Assembly (NCBI GenBank): GCA_013180625.2
Contig: SNVD02001254.1
Span: 62,001-126,000, forward strand
DNA from: Boswellia sacra
Taxonomy: Eukaryota > Streptophyta > Magnoliopsida > Sapindales > Burseraceae
Direction of reading: 5' to 3'
DNA length: 64,000 nt
The notes under the pieces are model-generated. The model was not told the DNA's origin. It saw only the letters and a list, made by a program, of their open reading frames with translations, and searched no databases. Made by a program: the position numbers and the translations under genes. Shown here one piece after another: positions 22,861 through 35,327 of the stretch; position 1 is the stretch's first letter, and each line of letters begins with the position of its first letter.

Positions 22861-23737
22861 ACTGAACTTATTTACCGCACTTAGATTAATACGAAAATAA
22901 TACCACAACCAAACAAACAAAAACAGTTAGCTTAGTCAATACAACCTATTTAACACAATTACATCACATTTCATACAACCTATTTAACACAATAATTACA
23001 TCCCACTAGTTGTCTAATATAAAATAATTACATCACAATAGAGTTTAATATTCTTTTTCCCAATCCACAACAGTGATCATAATTTATTTACAAAATTGTT
23101 ACATTATTCATGATAAAAATTGAAATCGTAATAATAATTTTTAATTTTATCTTATGTTATTGAGCAAAAAGTAATCTTATTTATCCTAATAAACATGCAT
23201 GATAATGCAATATCATGAGCTCTAAGAAAATAACAAAGACATACTGAAAATTGAAGAAATCGTACAAAATAAACAACAAGTGATTGAACATACTTTAACA
23301 AAGAAAAGTTAAAATCCTTACTCGTTTGAGTACACAATTGATCGAATGAACTTCCTCCAGACTGCAACGAACGACGATGCTTCAAGTCACTTCGTGTGCA
23401 GTTACCTCAAAGCTTGCAGTTACTGAGAAAAAATAGTGTTCAAATAGAAAAAAAAGGGGTTAGTTTCAAACGAACACAGATAAAAATAATAGCCAGGCAA
23501 TAGTAGAAGGGCATTGTAACACTATGAAATGCATGCATGTCAATAAAACAGTCAAAACAACGAATAAATCACATAAATTACACTTTTTTCCAATTAATAT
23601 TTAAACCCCAATTTTCAACAATTTCTAGGGTTTCGATTTTTTTGAAAATTATTACTTAGCGAGCAAACGAGCTTTACAAATAAAATGCACATACCAATTA
23701 CATCTTAGAAATAGTGTAAAAGAAATTAAGATAATAT

Positions 23738-24306
23738 TGTTAGAATTATGGCTCTTTAGCCATTGTGTGTATGTGCAAGGATCCCACATGGAGTGGGAGT
23801 TTTTGTGTTGGAGAGACTTAGGCTTATAAATTAAAGCCAAGTCTTCTCACTTTGTTGTCCCATTAGAAATTCTCCTCCACCCCCTCTATTTGTAAGGTCT
23901 CACATATAAGACCTCATAGTTTAAGGACCTTTCATTAAGGACCTTAAAGTTTGTAATATTTCTTTTTTCCCATTTGTTTTGGGTATTTGTAGTATTACCC
24001 AATTGTTTGGGTAACTACAGTTTGACCCAACTATTTGGGTAATTATAGTTTGGCCTAATAGTTGTGGTATTTGTATTGTGGCCCAAAAGTTTGTAATTCT
24101 CTTTGAAGATAGTGGAAGGTTTCTTCAGCGGCGCCCGAGAACGTAGGTATTTATACCGAACCTCGTTAAATCTTGGTGTTCTTTCTATTTTGCATTGTTG
24201 GTTGATTAGTTGCCTCTTTAGTTGCTATCATATTCAATTATCTAGCATAGTTTGTAGTTGTGCATTTTGGTTGTTCTGTTGGTTATCACTTCCGCTATGC
24301 ATAATA
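23738..24306 (+). repeat. 5' LTR of the copia element in the MULE
   Basis: The 569-bp LTR begins TGTTAG and ends GCATAATA, where the partner LTR ends GCAACA, so the terminal CA is mutated. It is immediately followed by the primer-binding site. Confidence 0.82.
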
Positions 24307-24472
24307 ATTGGTATCAGAGCCGAAGGTTTTGGGTAGTGAGTGGCTAGTTCATTGAAGCACTTGCTACTATTCTGGGCTGTTGAGTTTGAATTGCTAGTTA
24401 ATGAATATAATAGTTTGTTTGGAGCTTGGTTATTGGTGATTTGTGTATCAAGCTTATTTGTGAGAGGTAGTA

Positions 24473-25405
24473 ATGGCATCATTGTCAACTATACCTGAGA
24501 AGACAATGACTGTCACAAATGCAAAAATAGATGTTAAAAAATTTGATGGTCGAAATAATTTCGGTTTATGGCAAAGTGAGGTGTTGGACAGGTTATATCA
24601 ACAAGATTTTGATATTGTTCTAGAAGAAACAAAACCAGACGATATAAGTGCAAGAGATTGGGACAGGCTGAATATAAAGCTTGTGGGTTGATTCGCTCTT
24701 GCTTGTGTAGAGAGCAAAAGTATCCCTTTACTAAGGAGACATCTGCAAACAAATTGTGAAAGGCGCTGGAAAACAAATATATGAAGAAAAGCAATGAGAA
24801 TCGGCTGTACCTATTGAAGAGATTGTCCCGTCTCCAGTTGAAACCAGGTACGAGCATTAGTTCTTATATTGATAAGTTTAATAAGTTAATTGCTGATTTG
24901 TTAAACTTAGATGAAACCTTCAAAGATGAAATTAAGGCTATGCTATTGATTGGCTCACTTCTGGATGAATTAGATCATTTGTGCATTACTCTTATCCATG
25001 GGAAAGATAAATCGTCTTTTGAAGAAGTTTGTTCTGCTTTGTTGAATTATGAAATTCGTAAGAAAGACCAAAGGGAACATAGGGATGAGTCAGTATATGC
25101 ATTGATAGTGAGAGGGCGTAGTCAAAGTAGGAAACCAGGAAAAAGGAAAAAATCTTGGTCGAGGGGTAGATTAGAAAAAGATGAGTGTGCCTTTTGTCGT
25201 GAGAAAGGACATTGGAAGAAAGATTGTCCTAAATTGAAAAAGAAAGATAAGGGCAAGACTGTTTCTGATGCATGTTTTGTTGAGCGTGAAGATGATAGTG
25301 AGTCAGATATATGTCTAGCTGGTCACCCATCCACTTCTGATTCTGATGAGTGGATTATGGATTCGGTTGTACTTATCATATGTGTCCACAAGAAAGAGTT
25401 AATGG
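24473..25405 (+). pseudogene. Gag and start of pol, copia element in the MULE
   Basis: The Gag frame starts at 24473 (MASLSTIPEKTM), has a stop at about 24691, and resumes at 24781-25360. It carries the zinc knuckle CAFCREKGHWKKDC. The aspartic-protease start (EWIMDS) follows at about 25350, where a one-base loss shifts the frame. It is related to Tnt1-like copia Gag and is non-functional. Confidence 0.8.
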
Positions 25406-26177
25406 TAGTAGAATTCTGGAATCAGAATACGCCCTCTCAACCAAGGTCGCCGGAGTTACTGTTTACTCCGACCGATTTGTGAGTTAGGCTATAAGATTTA
25501 CATATGTTGTAGATCGAAGTAACCTAAATAAACTTTGCTTCTTGAGCCTCACCAAATTCCGACTAGAAAACTGTCAAAATTGTGAAAAACAAATTCGGAA
25601 TTCACTGTTCATCCGCCGCTGATGAGCGAGTGAAGTCTCACCTCCATTACTATCGTATTCGCCTTAGTCAGCTCTACAATTTTGCCTTCATCATTGTCGT
25701 CTGATTTGGCCGGCATCGTCTCCGTCCACGACACTTTTTGTTACTATTCATCGTCGCTGTTTTGCATCGAACGGCGAGTGGGCTCTTACCTCTACCCCTG
25801 GGTTGTAGATCGGGGGACGTTGGTTAACTTTCCCTTCTGCACCATCATCAGATTCCAAACGAGTCTCTCTCAAATCGCATTTTTCTTTCCGGGTGGTACT
25901 ATTCACCGTCGTGATTACTGTTCATCCAGTGGGCACTGTTCATAAACCCGACCAGATTGCTTCTCAGGCTATTTCACGCAACTTTGCTTTTTGATCGATC
26001 TCTAGATTCCTTGCGGATCACCTCCAGATTCTATGGGAACTGTTTTTCTGGCCGACAATGTAGATTGACTCTTTTTTGGTGACTGGTTTGCACTTTTTCT
26101 ATTAAATTTCCTTTGAATCACCTACTGTTATTATTGGGATTGCTATAAAATTCTATTTAGATTGAATTTCTATTGAC

Positions 26178-27519
26178 TTGAAAATTGTTGTTTGGTTATC
26201 GAATCTGCCAAAACCAACCATGCCCACCAAACGGACACCTACTATTACCAACCAAACAAAACCCCCACATCGCACCAACCAACTACGACCACCAACCAAG
26301 ACCTTCTTTCCCACCAACCAACTGCACCCACGACCTAACAATTCCAAAACCAAACCTCCTCAAACTCAGGGTTCATGGGCAGATAGAGTTCGGGTGACTG
26401 AGGCAAGCACTCGGTTTAGTCTTGACTCGGTAGCTCGAAAGGTCTCAGGTTTGGTTCTTGAGATTTCTGATGATTTGATTGATGATGCTGGATCTGATTG
26501 GCTACGTTGTATTGTGGGATTTTTTTCGGGTTATACTATGCCATTCCATGCTGCGCGCTCTATTGCTATGCTTGCATGGAAGTCTAGTGGTTTGGAAGAT
26601 GTCCGCTCCACTGGTACTGGTTTTTTGATATTCAGATTTAGGACTGAAGAGCAGGTCCATGACATTTTGGAGAGAGGGCCTTGGATGTTTGGTGGGAAAC
26701 ACATCATATTGCAACAGTGAAACCCCTCATTTCTCCTTTGACCAGAATCGAATCTCCAGAATTCCGGTTTGGATCCGCATGCATGGATTGCCATTCCCCT
26801 TATGGTCAGCTAGAGCTCTCAGTGCCGTCTCTAGTATGGTTGGTCGGCCATTGTCATGTGATAGGATGACTTACAAGCACACTCGCTTATCTTACGCCAG
26901 GGTTTGTGTTGAGCTAGATGCTGAACACGCTCCTATTTATGATTTTGAGATTCGATGCAAACTTTCCTCTGAGCCTATTAAGATTCGAGTTGAATATGAG
27001 TGGAAGCCAAAACACTGCTCTAAGTGCTGTTTATTTGAGCATACTTGTCGAGATCCAATTAAGTCTTCTAAGACTAGTCGGGATCAGATTATTGTTGCAG
27101 ATGTTACCCCAGGATTACATGACAAGGGAAAGAGTGTGGCTATTGTTTCCACACCAATAGGAGATATTACCCCATCGATTTCACAACCAAAAACTGAAGA
27201 GAAGAGTACAATGGGCAAAATCTTTGATCGACTTGAGATTGCTACTAATGATTCAGATTCTGAGTCAGATTTTGGCTCTAATCCACTACATCATATTGAG
27301 GTAGCCCATGATACACTTCTAAAGCATGCTACTTTGCCTAGCTCTTCAGAGATTACTCCTCCAAAAGGGCTTGCTACTAAGGATTCTCCGAAATCTGATA
27401 TGACAACTTTAAATAATCAATCGCCTGTCTCTAATCCTTCCCTTACTGCTGCTGATGGTAAGAATAATAAGAAAAGACAGGAAGCTAATGAGAGTAGAGG
27501 AGGCACAAGCCTCCACTGA
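26178..27519 (+). pseudogene. LINE ORF1 (DUF4283 and zinc knuckle)
   Basis: An N-terminal Pro/Thr/Asn-rich stretch is followed by a DUF4283-type domain (SWADRVRV, IARSIAML-like core, GPWMFGGKHIILQ), a frameshift near 26700, continuation with IPVWIRMHGLPFPLWS, and a knuckle CSKCCLFEHTC. The C-terminal part is a low-complexity Ser/Thr/Asp region ending in TGA at 27519. It is the nucleic-acid-binding chaperone of plant L1 elements. Confidence 0.8.
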
Positions 27520-27527
27520 TTTCTTTA

Positions 27528-30500
27528 TTGAGTTTGAACTCTTTCCAGTTTCCTATGATAGGAAGTTGGAATATCAGAGGCCTTAACGGCTTCTCTTCGC
27601 AGCGGGCAGTTAAAAATTGGATTTCTAAGTATTCTTTGGGTTTAATTGGTTTTGTAGAGACTAAGGTTAATAAGCAACACTTGCATCGGTTGTTTCAAAA
27701 ATTTGTCCTTCTTGGCACTTCTTGTCAAATGTCACTGATTCAATTGCTTGCAGAATCTTGGTTTGTTGGGATCCTACTTTGTATAGTTTGAGTAGTCTGC
27801 GGTCTTCTCCCCAATGGATAGCTTGTCAAGTTCTCAGATTGTCAGATGGGGTTTCTTTTGGTTTGGTCTTCGTTTATGGTTCTAATGATCCGGGTGGGCG
27901 TCGACATTTGTGGGACTTTATCAGAGATCAATCTGTAGGCTTTGGTGATTTACCTTGGTTGGCATTGGGTGATTTCAATGCGATTTTACGCTCTACGGAC
28001 AGAGTTGGTGGAGCTCAAGCTTAGCATGGTTATATGGACGAGTTTAGTCAGTGTGTTCATGATGCAGCATTAATAAGAGTTTCATCTTTTGGGCTTCGAT
28101 ACACTTGGCATAATGGGCAGCAAGGAGAGGGTACTATTCTTAGAACTCTTGATTGGAGTTTTGGTAACTCTTCATGGTTCTTGACATGGCCAAGCACAAC
28201 TTCTGAGGTTCTTCCTCGGGATGCTTCTGACCACGGTGCTATGGTTATCAGATTTGGAGATCAGCGTAGGCGAACCTTCAGTCCTTTTAAATTCTTGAAC
28301 TTTTGGGCTGACTGAGATGGTTTCTTAGAGATTGTATAGAGAGTGTGGTCTATACCTGTCGATGGAGATCCTATGGTTCGGGTCACACAGAAATCGGGTT
28401 TGTTGAAACGTGAACTCAGGACTTTACATGCAAAGGATTCTAGCCATATTTCTAGTAGAGTCATCGAGGCCAAAGCTCAGTGGGTTGCGGCTCAGGCTGC
28501 TCTGGATGAGAACCCCTATTCAATAGAATGTATTTTGGCTGAGAGGGTTTCTGCTAAACAGTATTCGTAATTATGCAGAGACGAGGAGGCTTTCTTTCGA
28601 CAGAGGTCAAGGATCCAATGGCTTTCTTTGGGGGATCAGAATACCAAATTCTTTCATAAGTCATTGATCCATAGACAAGCCAGGAACCGAATTCATCAAC
28701 TTGAGGATGAGGATGGCACCATCTTTACAGATTAAGGCGAATTGGGACATCTAGCTGTGAGGTGTTTTCAGAAGTTGCTTATAGTTCCTTCTAGACCTTC
28801 TATTGAATATGCTTCTTGGTTTTTCTTTGGAAGAGTTTCTGAGGAGATGTTACCTTCTTTGTCATGCCCTATTACTGATGATGAGATCAAGTCAGCTTTA
28901 TTTTTGATTCCTGATGATAAAGCCCCAGGACCAGATGGGTATACCTCTTTATTCTTTAAGAGGGCTTGGGATATTATTAGTATGGAGTTTAAGGCTGTTG
29001 TACGTTACTTCTTCATGACTTGTCGGATGCCTAAATGTGTTAATGCCACTAGAATTGCCTTGGTCCCTAAGGTTGAGAGTCCGAGGACTATAAGTGATTT
29101 TCGACCAATCTCTTGTTGTAATGTGCTCTATAAGTGTATCTCCAAAGTGATCGTGAATCAGTTCAAAGTGGTCTTACCTGATGTGATTGGGAGTTCATGG
29201 TCTTCTTTTGTCCCAGGTCAAAGAATTTCTGATGCCATTCTATTGACTCAAGAGCTGATGCATAATTATCATCTTGGGCGCTCGCCTCCTCGATGTGCTT
29301 TAAAGGTGGATATTCGCAAAGCTTTTAATACTGTCAGCTGGGATTTCATCCTTTTGGGTTTAAGAACGATCGGTATTCCAGAGTGTATGGTTCGCTGGAT
29401 TGCGACATGTATGTCCTCTGCATATTTCTCGGTTACTTTAAATGGAGAGTTTCACGGGTTCTTCTCCACCTCCAGAGGAATTCGACAGGGTGATCCTTTA
29501 TCGCCATACCTTTTTGTGCTGGCCATGGAGGGTTTGAGTGGTATTCTTCGAGAGGCTACTCAGAGGCCTGGTTTTCGATATCATTGGAGATGTCAACAGG
29601 TTTCTCTCACTCATCTTTGTTTTGCAGATGATCTAATGGTTTTTTGTAGGGCAGATATAGGCTCTGTTAGTGTGATCCGTGCTGCATTACAGAAGTTTAC
29701 AAAGCTCTCTGGTTTTGTTACGAATTCGGTCAAAAGTCATGTCTTCTTCTCCGGAGTCAATGATGAGGACCGAACTGCATTGGAGGCTATCTTAGGTTTT
29801 CAAGTGGGGAGTCTGCCGGTCAGATATCTAGGGGTACCTCTAATCAGTACCAGATTACGCCTCTCAGATTGTGCTCCATTGATAGAACGGATTTTGTCGA
29901 GGATCAGGTTATGGACATCTGCTATGCTGACTTATGCTGGCCGACTACAATTGATCAAGTCGGTTCTCTTTTCCATCCAGGTTTATTGGTCCTCCATGTT
30001 CACTCTACCTACAGCTGTGGTACGGAGGATCAAGGGTATTATGGCTGCTTTCCTTTGGAAAAGGATCTCTTTGTCTCGTTATGGGGCCAAAGTAGCGTGG
30101 GATTCGATTTGCTATCTGTTGAAAGAAGGTGGATTAGGAATAAAGCGAGTCAAGGAGTGGAATCGTGCAGCTATTCTGAAACATGTTTGGAGACTTCTTT
30201 CTAACCAATCCTCCACTTGGTCTTCTTGGGTTCATAAGGTGCTCCTTCGGGGCCGCTCATTTTGGCAGATTCGGGTAACTTCTGGAGCCTCTTGGTCTTG
30301 GAGGAAGATTTTGCACAGTCGGGCTTGGTGTAGAGGTAAATTTGTCTCTTGTATTGGAGATGGCCGTAATACCTCTCTTTGGCAGGATTACTGGTTGCCA
30401 CAGGGGCGTCTGTGTGACTTGTTACCCTTCAGAACTCTTACATCTACAGGTCTTCCTTCAGATGCTAGGGTCTCAGACATTATTCAGAATAGGGACTGGG

Positions 30501-31140
30501 CTTTTCCTGATGGAAGTCAGGCCCTTAAGTTGATTTGGGACTCAGTCAGCATCCGACCTTCGATGGGGGCTCCTGATCATGTTGTTTGGAAGGGCCATAC
30601 CTCAGGTATTTTCTCTATTGGCTCCGCATGGGAATTGTTACGGAGTAGGCGACCGATGAACACTCTTCATCATCTTCTCTGGTTCCCTGGCCATGTCCCA
30701 AGACACTCTTTTATTCTTTGGCTTGCCTTTTTGGGTCGGCTTCGTACTATAGATCGACTACAACGTCATGGTATCTTACAATCTTCAAGCTGTGTTCTCT
30801 GTGTTTCAGCAAATGAGACCCATGACCATCTTTTCTTTAGCTGTCCTTTCTCATCTTCTGTTTGGGGGGAGATTTCAGCTTAGACTCTCGTTGTTTGGCC
30901 ATCCTTTTGTTGGACGTCCTTACTTCAATGGGCTTTTCTGCATCTCCAGGGTAGGAAGAATTTTGGACATGTCCTTGCACATTTGGTCTTCTTTGCAACG
31001 GTTTATTCTCTGTGGTATGAAAGGAATGATCGTATGTATCAACAGCGACGTCGGACCTGTCGTTAGGTGACTGATGAGATTTTTGACTTGGTTCGTTCCC
31101 GGCTTTTAGCCTTGGAGACCAAGTATGCGATCACTCCTCA
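27528..31140 (+). pseudogene. LINE ORF2 (endonuclease, reverse transcriptase, zf-RVT)
   Basis: The APE-type endonuclease (GSWNIRGLNG, WLALGDFNAIL, RDASDHGAMV) is interrupted by a frameshift near 27730 and stops at 28024, 28315 and 28570. The reverse transcriptase then reads openly from about 28742 to 30883 with GIRQGDPLSPYLF and the catalytic FADDLMVF. A C-terminal zf-RVT (LHHLLWFPGHVPRHSFILWL, CVLCVSANETHDHLFFSC) follows. The last segment is in another frame to about 31140. Confidence 0.85.
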
Positions 31141-31416
31141 GCTTCGTGCCATATGTGGTCTGCATAATTAACTTTGTTCTTGGACTTTGTTTTACTATTG
31201 GTTTAGTTGTGGTTGGTTTGGGCCTGTGCACCTTTTTTTCTATTTGATTGGGCCTTTGGCTCTCTTGTTTAGGTTGTTTTATTTTGGGCCCTTGGGCATC
31301 AGTATTTCCTGTTTGGAATTATGAGTATTAGGTACTCTTCTTGGGGTATACCCTTCGTATCTTGTACATTCACTTTTTCTTTTATGTGAATAGTAATTTT
31401 TTCCAAAAAAAAAAAA

Positions 31417-31425
31417 GCTTGATTG
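31417..31425 (+). other. LINE 3' junction with copia pol
   Basis: The poly-A tract ends here and copia protease coding resumes (GCTTGATTG). No matching duplication is visible at the 5' side, so the insertion may have deleted some target DNA. Confidence 0.5.
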
Positions 31426-31896
31426 TGGAGTTGTGTATATGGACAATGATGATATTTGCCATACTGTTGGGATAGGTTTGATTCGATTGAGGAATCATGA
31501 TGGACTGACTAGAGTTCTGACAGATGTTCGATATGTACCGGAGTTGAAAAAGAATCTCATATCTTTGGGAGCCTTGGAATCTAAAGGCTGTGGTATATCT
31601 ATTCGAGATGGTATTCTGAGGGTCACTTCAAGTGCTCTTGTGGCATTGAAAGGCACTAGGAGGAACAACTTGTATTACTATAATGGTAATACGGTTATTG
31701 GATCAGCGGCTATGGTTTCTGATAATGATGCAGACTTAGAGATCACGAGACTGTGGCATATGCATTTGGGACATGCAGGTGAGAAAGCGTTATTTAGTTT
31801 GGTGAAACGAGGCTTATTGAAAGGTGTAAAGACCTGCAAGTTGGATTTTTGTGAGCATTGTGTTCTGGGAAAGCAGAAGAGAGTGAAATTTGGGCA
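31417..31896 (+). pseudogene. Pol fragment (protease to integrase zinc finger), copia element in the MULE
   Basis: It resumes after the LINE poly-A. It holds the protease C-terminal region (LKKNLISLGALESKG) and the GAG-pre-integrase HHCC finger (LWHMHLGHAGEKAL, CEHCVLGKQKRVKFG). It stops abruptly at the junction with the truncated 3' LTR. Confidence 0.82.
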
Positions 31897-32272
31897 TTTC
31901 ATTAAGGACCTTAAAGTTTGTAATATTTTTTTTTTTCATTTGTTTTAGGTATTTGTAGTATTGCCCAATTGTTTGGATAATTACAGTTTGGCTTAACTAT
32001 TTGGGTAATTATAGTTTGACCCAATAGTTGTGGTATTTGTATTGTGGCCCAAAAGTTTGTGATTCTCTTTGAAGATAGTGGAAGGTTTCTTCAGCGGCAC
32101 CCGAGAACGTAGGTATTTATACCGAACCTCGTTAAATCTTTGTGTTCTTTCTATTTTGCATTGTTGGTTGATTAGTTGTCTCTTTAGTTACTATCATATT
32201 CAATTGTCTAGCATAGTTTATGGTTGTGCATTTTGGTTGTTTTGTTGCTTTCGCTTCCGTTCTTGTGCAACA
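31897..32272 (+). repeat. Truncated 3' LTR of the copia element in the MULE
   Basis: It matches the 5' LTR from TTCATTAAGGACC (about 23931) to its end. The first roughly 190 bp are absent, and pol sequence runs directly into it. Confidence 0.82.
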
Positions 32273-32622
32273 AATATAAACGAAGTTAAGCAAACGAATT
32301 GTTCATATTACAATATTCATTAAAGTAACGAAGACCAAACATCCCTCTACAAGTCCTCACCATTATGGGTTACGTGATGCTTCATGACCTTCCACAACGT
32401 AGAAACGATGAAGGTTGAATGAAGATGAACAGTTAGGTCCAGAGGCACGCAGACAAACGAAGAAACCAAAACGACAAGCATAGTGGGGACCAAAGTATTC
32501 GAGACAGATAAAAAAGAGATGGGGGAAATTTTTTATCATTTGACTTTGCCATTATATATGGTTGACTGTCCCTCTTGTAAAAAGACAATCTTAACCCTCT
32601 TTTATCGTTTTATTTAATTACA

Positions 32623-32764
32623 AGGTTTTAATGGAAAACTTAACATAAGGGAGGTCGATGATGACTTTTCAATAAGGTAACGGTATACGCTAATACAAAG
32701 TGGTAAAAGTTGCATTTACGTGTAATTTCGTTAAAAGGTGGGGGTACTCTGTGATAACCTCCCA
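32623..32764 (-). repeat. Right terminal inverted repeat of the 14.5 kb MULE
   Basis: It is the inverted counterpart of 18268-18409 with scattered substitutions. By MuDR analogy it is where transposase transcription would start. Confidence 0.88.
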
Positions 32765-32781
32765 TTTTAAATTCTTGATGG

Positions 32782-33217
32782 TAAATCTTCCGTGTGTCGT
32801 TCAATTAATAGAATAGTGAGATAGCATAATGAAATGGTAGTTGTAGGTTCTTAACACGTTTTATGGTAGCTAACTATTGTCTAGTCAATTTTTATTTTAT
32901 TCTACTTTTCTAGAGCCCGGGAGTTTTTAGTTTTATGGATGTTTCTCTTGAACTAATGAATTAATAGTCTATCAAGGTTATTTTCGGAGAAACAAAAAAG
33001 AAAAAAAAAATCAAATTCTAGAAAAAGGAAATGAACTTTCGAACCTTAAATGGCTCGATATAATTAATCTTTCTCTTCTAAGAGGAACCGTTTAGGTTTA
33101 TTATTGCTTTGAATTAAGTGGTTCTTTAATCTTCTTATTTTTCAAAATGAAGAAAAGAATTCGATCCCAAAATCTAATGTACAACCTAAAGTTAAAGATC
33201 AGGTATGTAATCTGTAA
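32782..33217. other. 3' flank of lectin kinase 1, similar to that of kinase 2
   Basis: No gene is present. 32775-32930 aligns with 49565-49720, and 33100-33200 with 49995-50100 (shared GCTTTGAATTA, GTGGTTC, GAATTCGATCC). This supports duplication of gene plus flank. Confidence 0.6.
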
Positions 33218-35219
33218 CTATGGCCAGCTTGGAAATTGGTTTTGGCTTGCTGAAGAATCATTCGCAGCAGAGTTCAGTGAAAGTACAGATGCCGGTGAAT
33301 TGATCACAAAAGGGGGGAAATATGTGGCCACAGGCATCTTTGGTGGGAGAATTGGCAATGGAGCTTCAGAGTTAAGAACATGAATTGCTTGCCTTATTGA
33401 AGGCCTGAGATTTTCATCCGGATGAGCACACCATAGCCCAACTGTCATCAAGAGTTGCACCTGTTGCTCATCATAATCTTCGCATAGTCTTGGATCAGCA
33501 GCTTCGAGTAGTTTTCCACTTCCATATAGGTCCCAAACCCACTCCACCATATAGACCTCACCTTCAGCTGCCATTTGGTTGATAGGTTTCCTCCCGCATG
33601 CTATTTCCAAAGCAACGATTCCGAAGCTATATACATCCGTTTCTCTACTAGCTTTACCCGTTGTGACAGATTCAGGTGCTATATAGCCCATTGTTCCCGC
33701 CAAAACTGTGGTTTGTGACCCTTTGGCATGTTCTACAAGCCTAGCTAATCCAAAATCCCCAATCTTGGCATTGAAATTTGAGTCCAACATAATGTTGCTT
33801 GATTTTATATCCCTATGCACAACACATTGTTCCCATTCTTCATGCAAGTAAAGTAATCCTGAAGCCAAGTCTTGAGCAATTTTGTACCTCATCTCCCATG
33901 TCAGTAAGCTGTTGTCTTTGAAAAGATGAGAATCTAAGCTTCCGTTTGGCATAAATTCATAAACAAGCAAGAGTTCCTTTTTCTCATGGCACCAACCAAG
34001 AAGTTGCACCAAATTCTTATGCCGCAATCTGGTAATGATTTTCACTTCTGATGCATACTCCTTTATCCCCTGCTTAGACCATTTGGACACCCTCTTAACT
34101 GCAATGTAAGAGTTGGTATCTTTCAAAAATCCTTTATAAACTCCACCAAAGCCTCCCTGTCCTAACTTGTGTTCTTCGTTGAAATTATTTGTGGCGCCAG
34201 CCAATTCCTTATACGAAAACTTCTTGGGCCCTGTTCCTTTTTCAAAATCATCATCCACGTAGTCGCTGAAGCCTTGGCTATCTTCTTCATCATGGCCATC
34301 TCTCTTGCTACGAATGCTGACAAGCCAAAGTAAAACCAACCCAGCAACCAAAACACCCCCACCAATACTCAGCCCCAGTGCCAGCCCCATCTTGCTTTTG
34401 CCCTTCTTTGTTAAAGTTTGATCATCAATTTCCAGGCTTGAACTGAACTCCCACGAGCAAAGGGTTTGTATCGCATATTCAGATCCAGTTGCAGCTGAGA
34501 AGCCAAAAGTAACCAACTCAGGTAAATATTGCCTCAAATCGACTTCATACTTAAGGACTTGCAACGCTGTGACGTTATCCTGAAAACCTGTGAAGGTAAC
34601 ACAAAGTCTGTTTACTAGAATCATAAGTAATCTCTGCTTCATTTCTTTTTCCGTCTTTGATACTGCTCCACCACGGAGCACTAACACTGGAATTCACGGA
34701 GTTGATATCAATGCCTACATGATCAAAGTGTGATAAATATGGATATGGATCCCAATAATTTTGAAAGGTATCGAATTCAACTGCAACAAAAGGGTTGGAT
34801 GTTGAATTCAATGGCTCGTCACCTTTCGTCAGAGCGAAAGAGCCTGCACTCCCATCGCCAAGAATCCATGAATTTTGTGGCGCCAGGAAGAACGCCAACC
34901 CGTCTCCATATACAGATCTGTTGTTGGAATCTATTACAAAGGAGAAACGAGTGGTGAACTCGGCGAGATTTCCGGTGGCATGCTCCCAAAGCCGTAGGGG
35001 TTGGCCGTATGTTGCTCGACCAGCCATTTGAGTGGTTCTGGTGAGTTGAATGGCTCCACTTTGGTCAGGATAATTAGGTCTCTCGTATTTGATGTTATCG
35101 TTGGGACCGAAACTGGAAAAGTTGAAAGATAATGGAGTTGCCAATGGGATTATTATTAGAGATAATAAACAAATAATAATTATGATGCAGAAATTGAGAA
35201 GAAAAGGCATGTTAGTCAT
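33218..35219 (-). pseudogene. L-type lectin-domain receptor kinase (LecRK-IX type), copy 1, one frameshift
   Basis: A signal peptide begins at MTNMPFLLNF (35219), although the frame opens at 35327. A legume-lectin domain follows (LSFNFSSFGPND, NPFVAVEFDTFQN, HVGIDINSVNSS). At about 34595-34605 a one-base loss shifts the frame, and coding resumes with TFTGFQDNVTAL. A transmembrane segment (SIGGGVLVAGLVLLWLVSI) precedes a complete Ser/Thr kinase: GQGGFGGVYKG, IAVKRV, VVHRDIKSSNIMLD, GDFGLARL, YIAPES. It has no introns, as usual for this family. The C-terminus stops at about QFPSWP, roughly 20 residues short of copy 2. Members sense extracellular signals in defence. Whether the break is real or a read error is unknown. 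Confidence 0.85.
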
Positions 35220-35327
35220 TTTTTGGGAGAGAGGGAGGGCGGGAGGAATATGGCCAAAAAAGTCATGTTCTCCCCCTCCAGCAACGTACCCGCATAAATG
35301 TGAATGGAAGAGCATGCCCTTCGCCAT

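Larger units (their letters stand above)
25425..31416 (+). mobile_element. L1-type LINE inserted in the copia pol gene
   Basis: About 6 kb, with a 5' region (25425-26177), ORF1, ORF2, a 3' UTR and a poly-A tract at 31405-31416. Its coding extent is full, but both ORFs have stops and frameshifts. The exact 5' end is uncertain because no target duplication was found. The 5' region contains repeated TTACTGTTCA-like phrases and no host gene. Confidence 0.85.
23738..32272 (+). mobile_element. Ty1/copia retrotransposon, internally deleted, nested in the MULE
   Basis: A perfect 5-bp duplication AATAT lies at 23733-23737 and 32273-32277. The 5' LTR starts TGTTAGAATT and the 3' LTR ends GTGCAACA. The primer-binding site TGGTATCAGAGC (initiator tRNA-Met) is at 24309-24320. 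Gag and the start of pol follow. Everything from the integrase core through reverse transcriptase, RNase H and the first third of the 3' LTR is missing. A LINE inserted at the start of pol. Confidence 0.88.
18268..32764. mobile_element. 14.5 kb autonomous-type MULE (MuDR-like), carrying nested retroelements
   Basis: Terminal inverted repeats of about 142 bp start TG(A/G)GAG(A/G)TTATCA. The flanks are TATTAAAT (18260-18267) and TTTTAAAT (32765-32772), an 8-bp duplication with one mismatch. Inside are a MuDR-type transposase (minus, 19800-22860) and a GRF zinc-finger ORF (plus, 18953-19290), convergently oriented. A Ty1/copia element with its own LINE insertion (23738-32272) is nested between the transposase 5' side and the right end. 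Without the nested DNA the element is about 5.96 kb. It lies downstream of kinase 1 and split that gene's 3' flank. Confidence 0.88.

Noticed and set aside
25682..25945. 87-codon frame upstream of LINE ORF1
   Set aside because: It lies in the LINE 5' region and has no known domain. The real ORF1 starts at about 26178.
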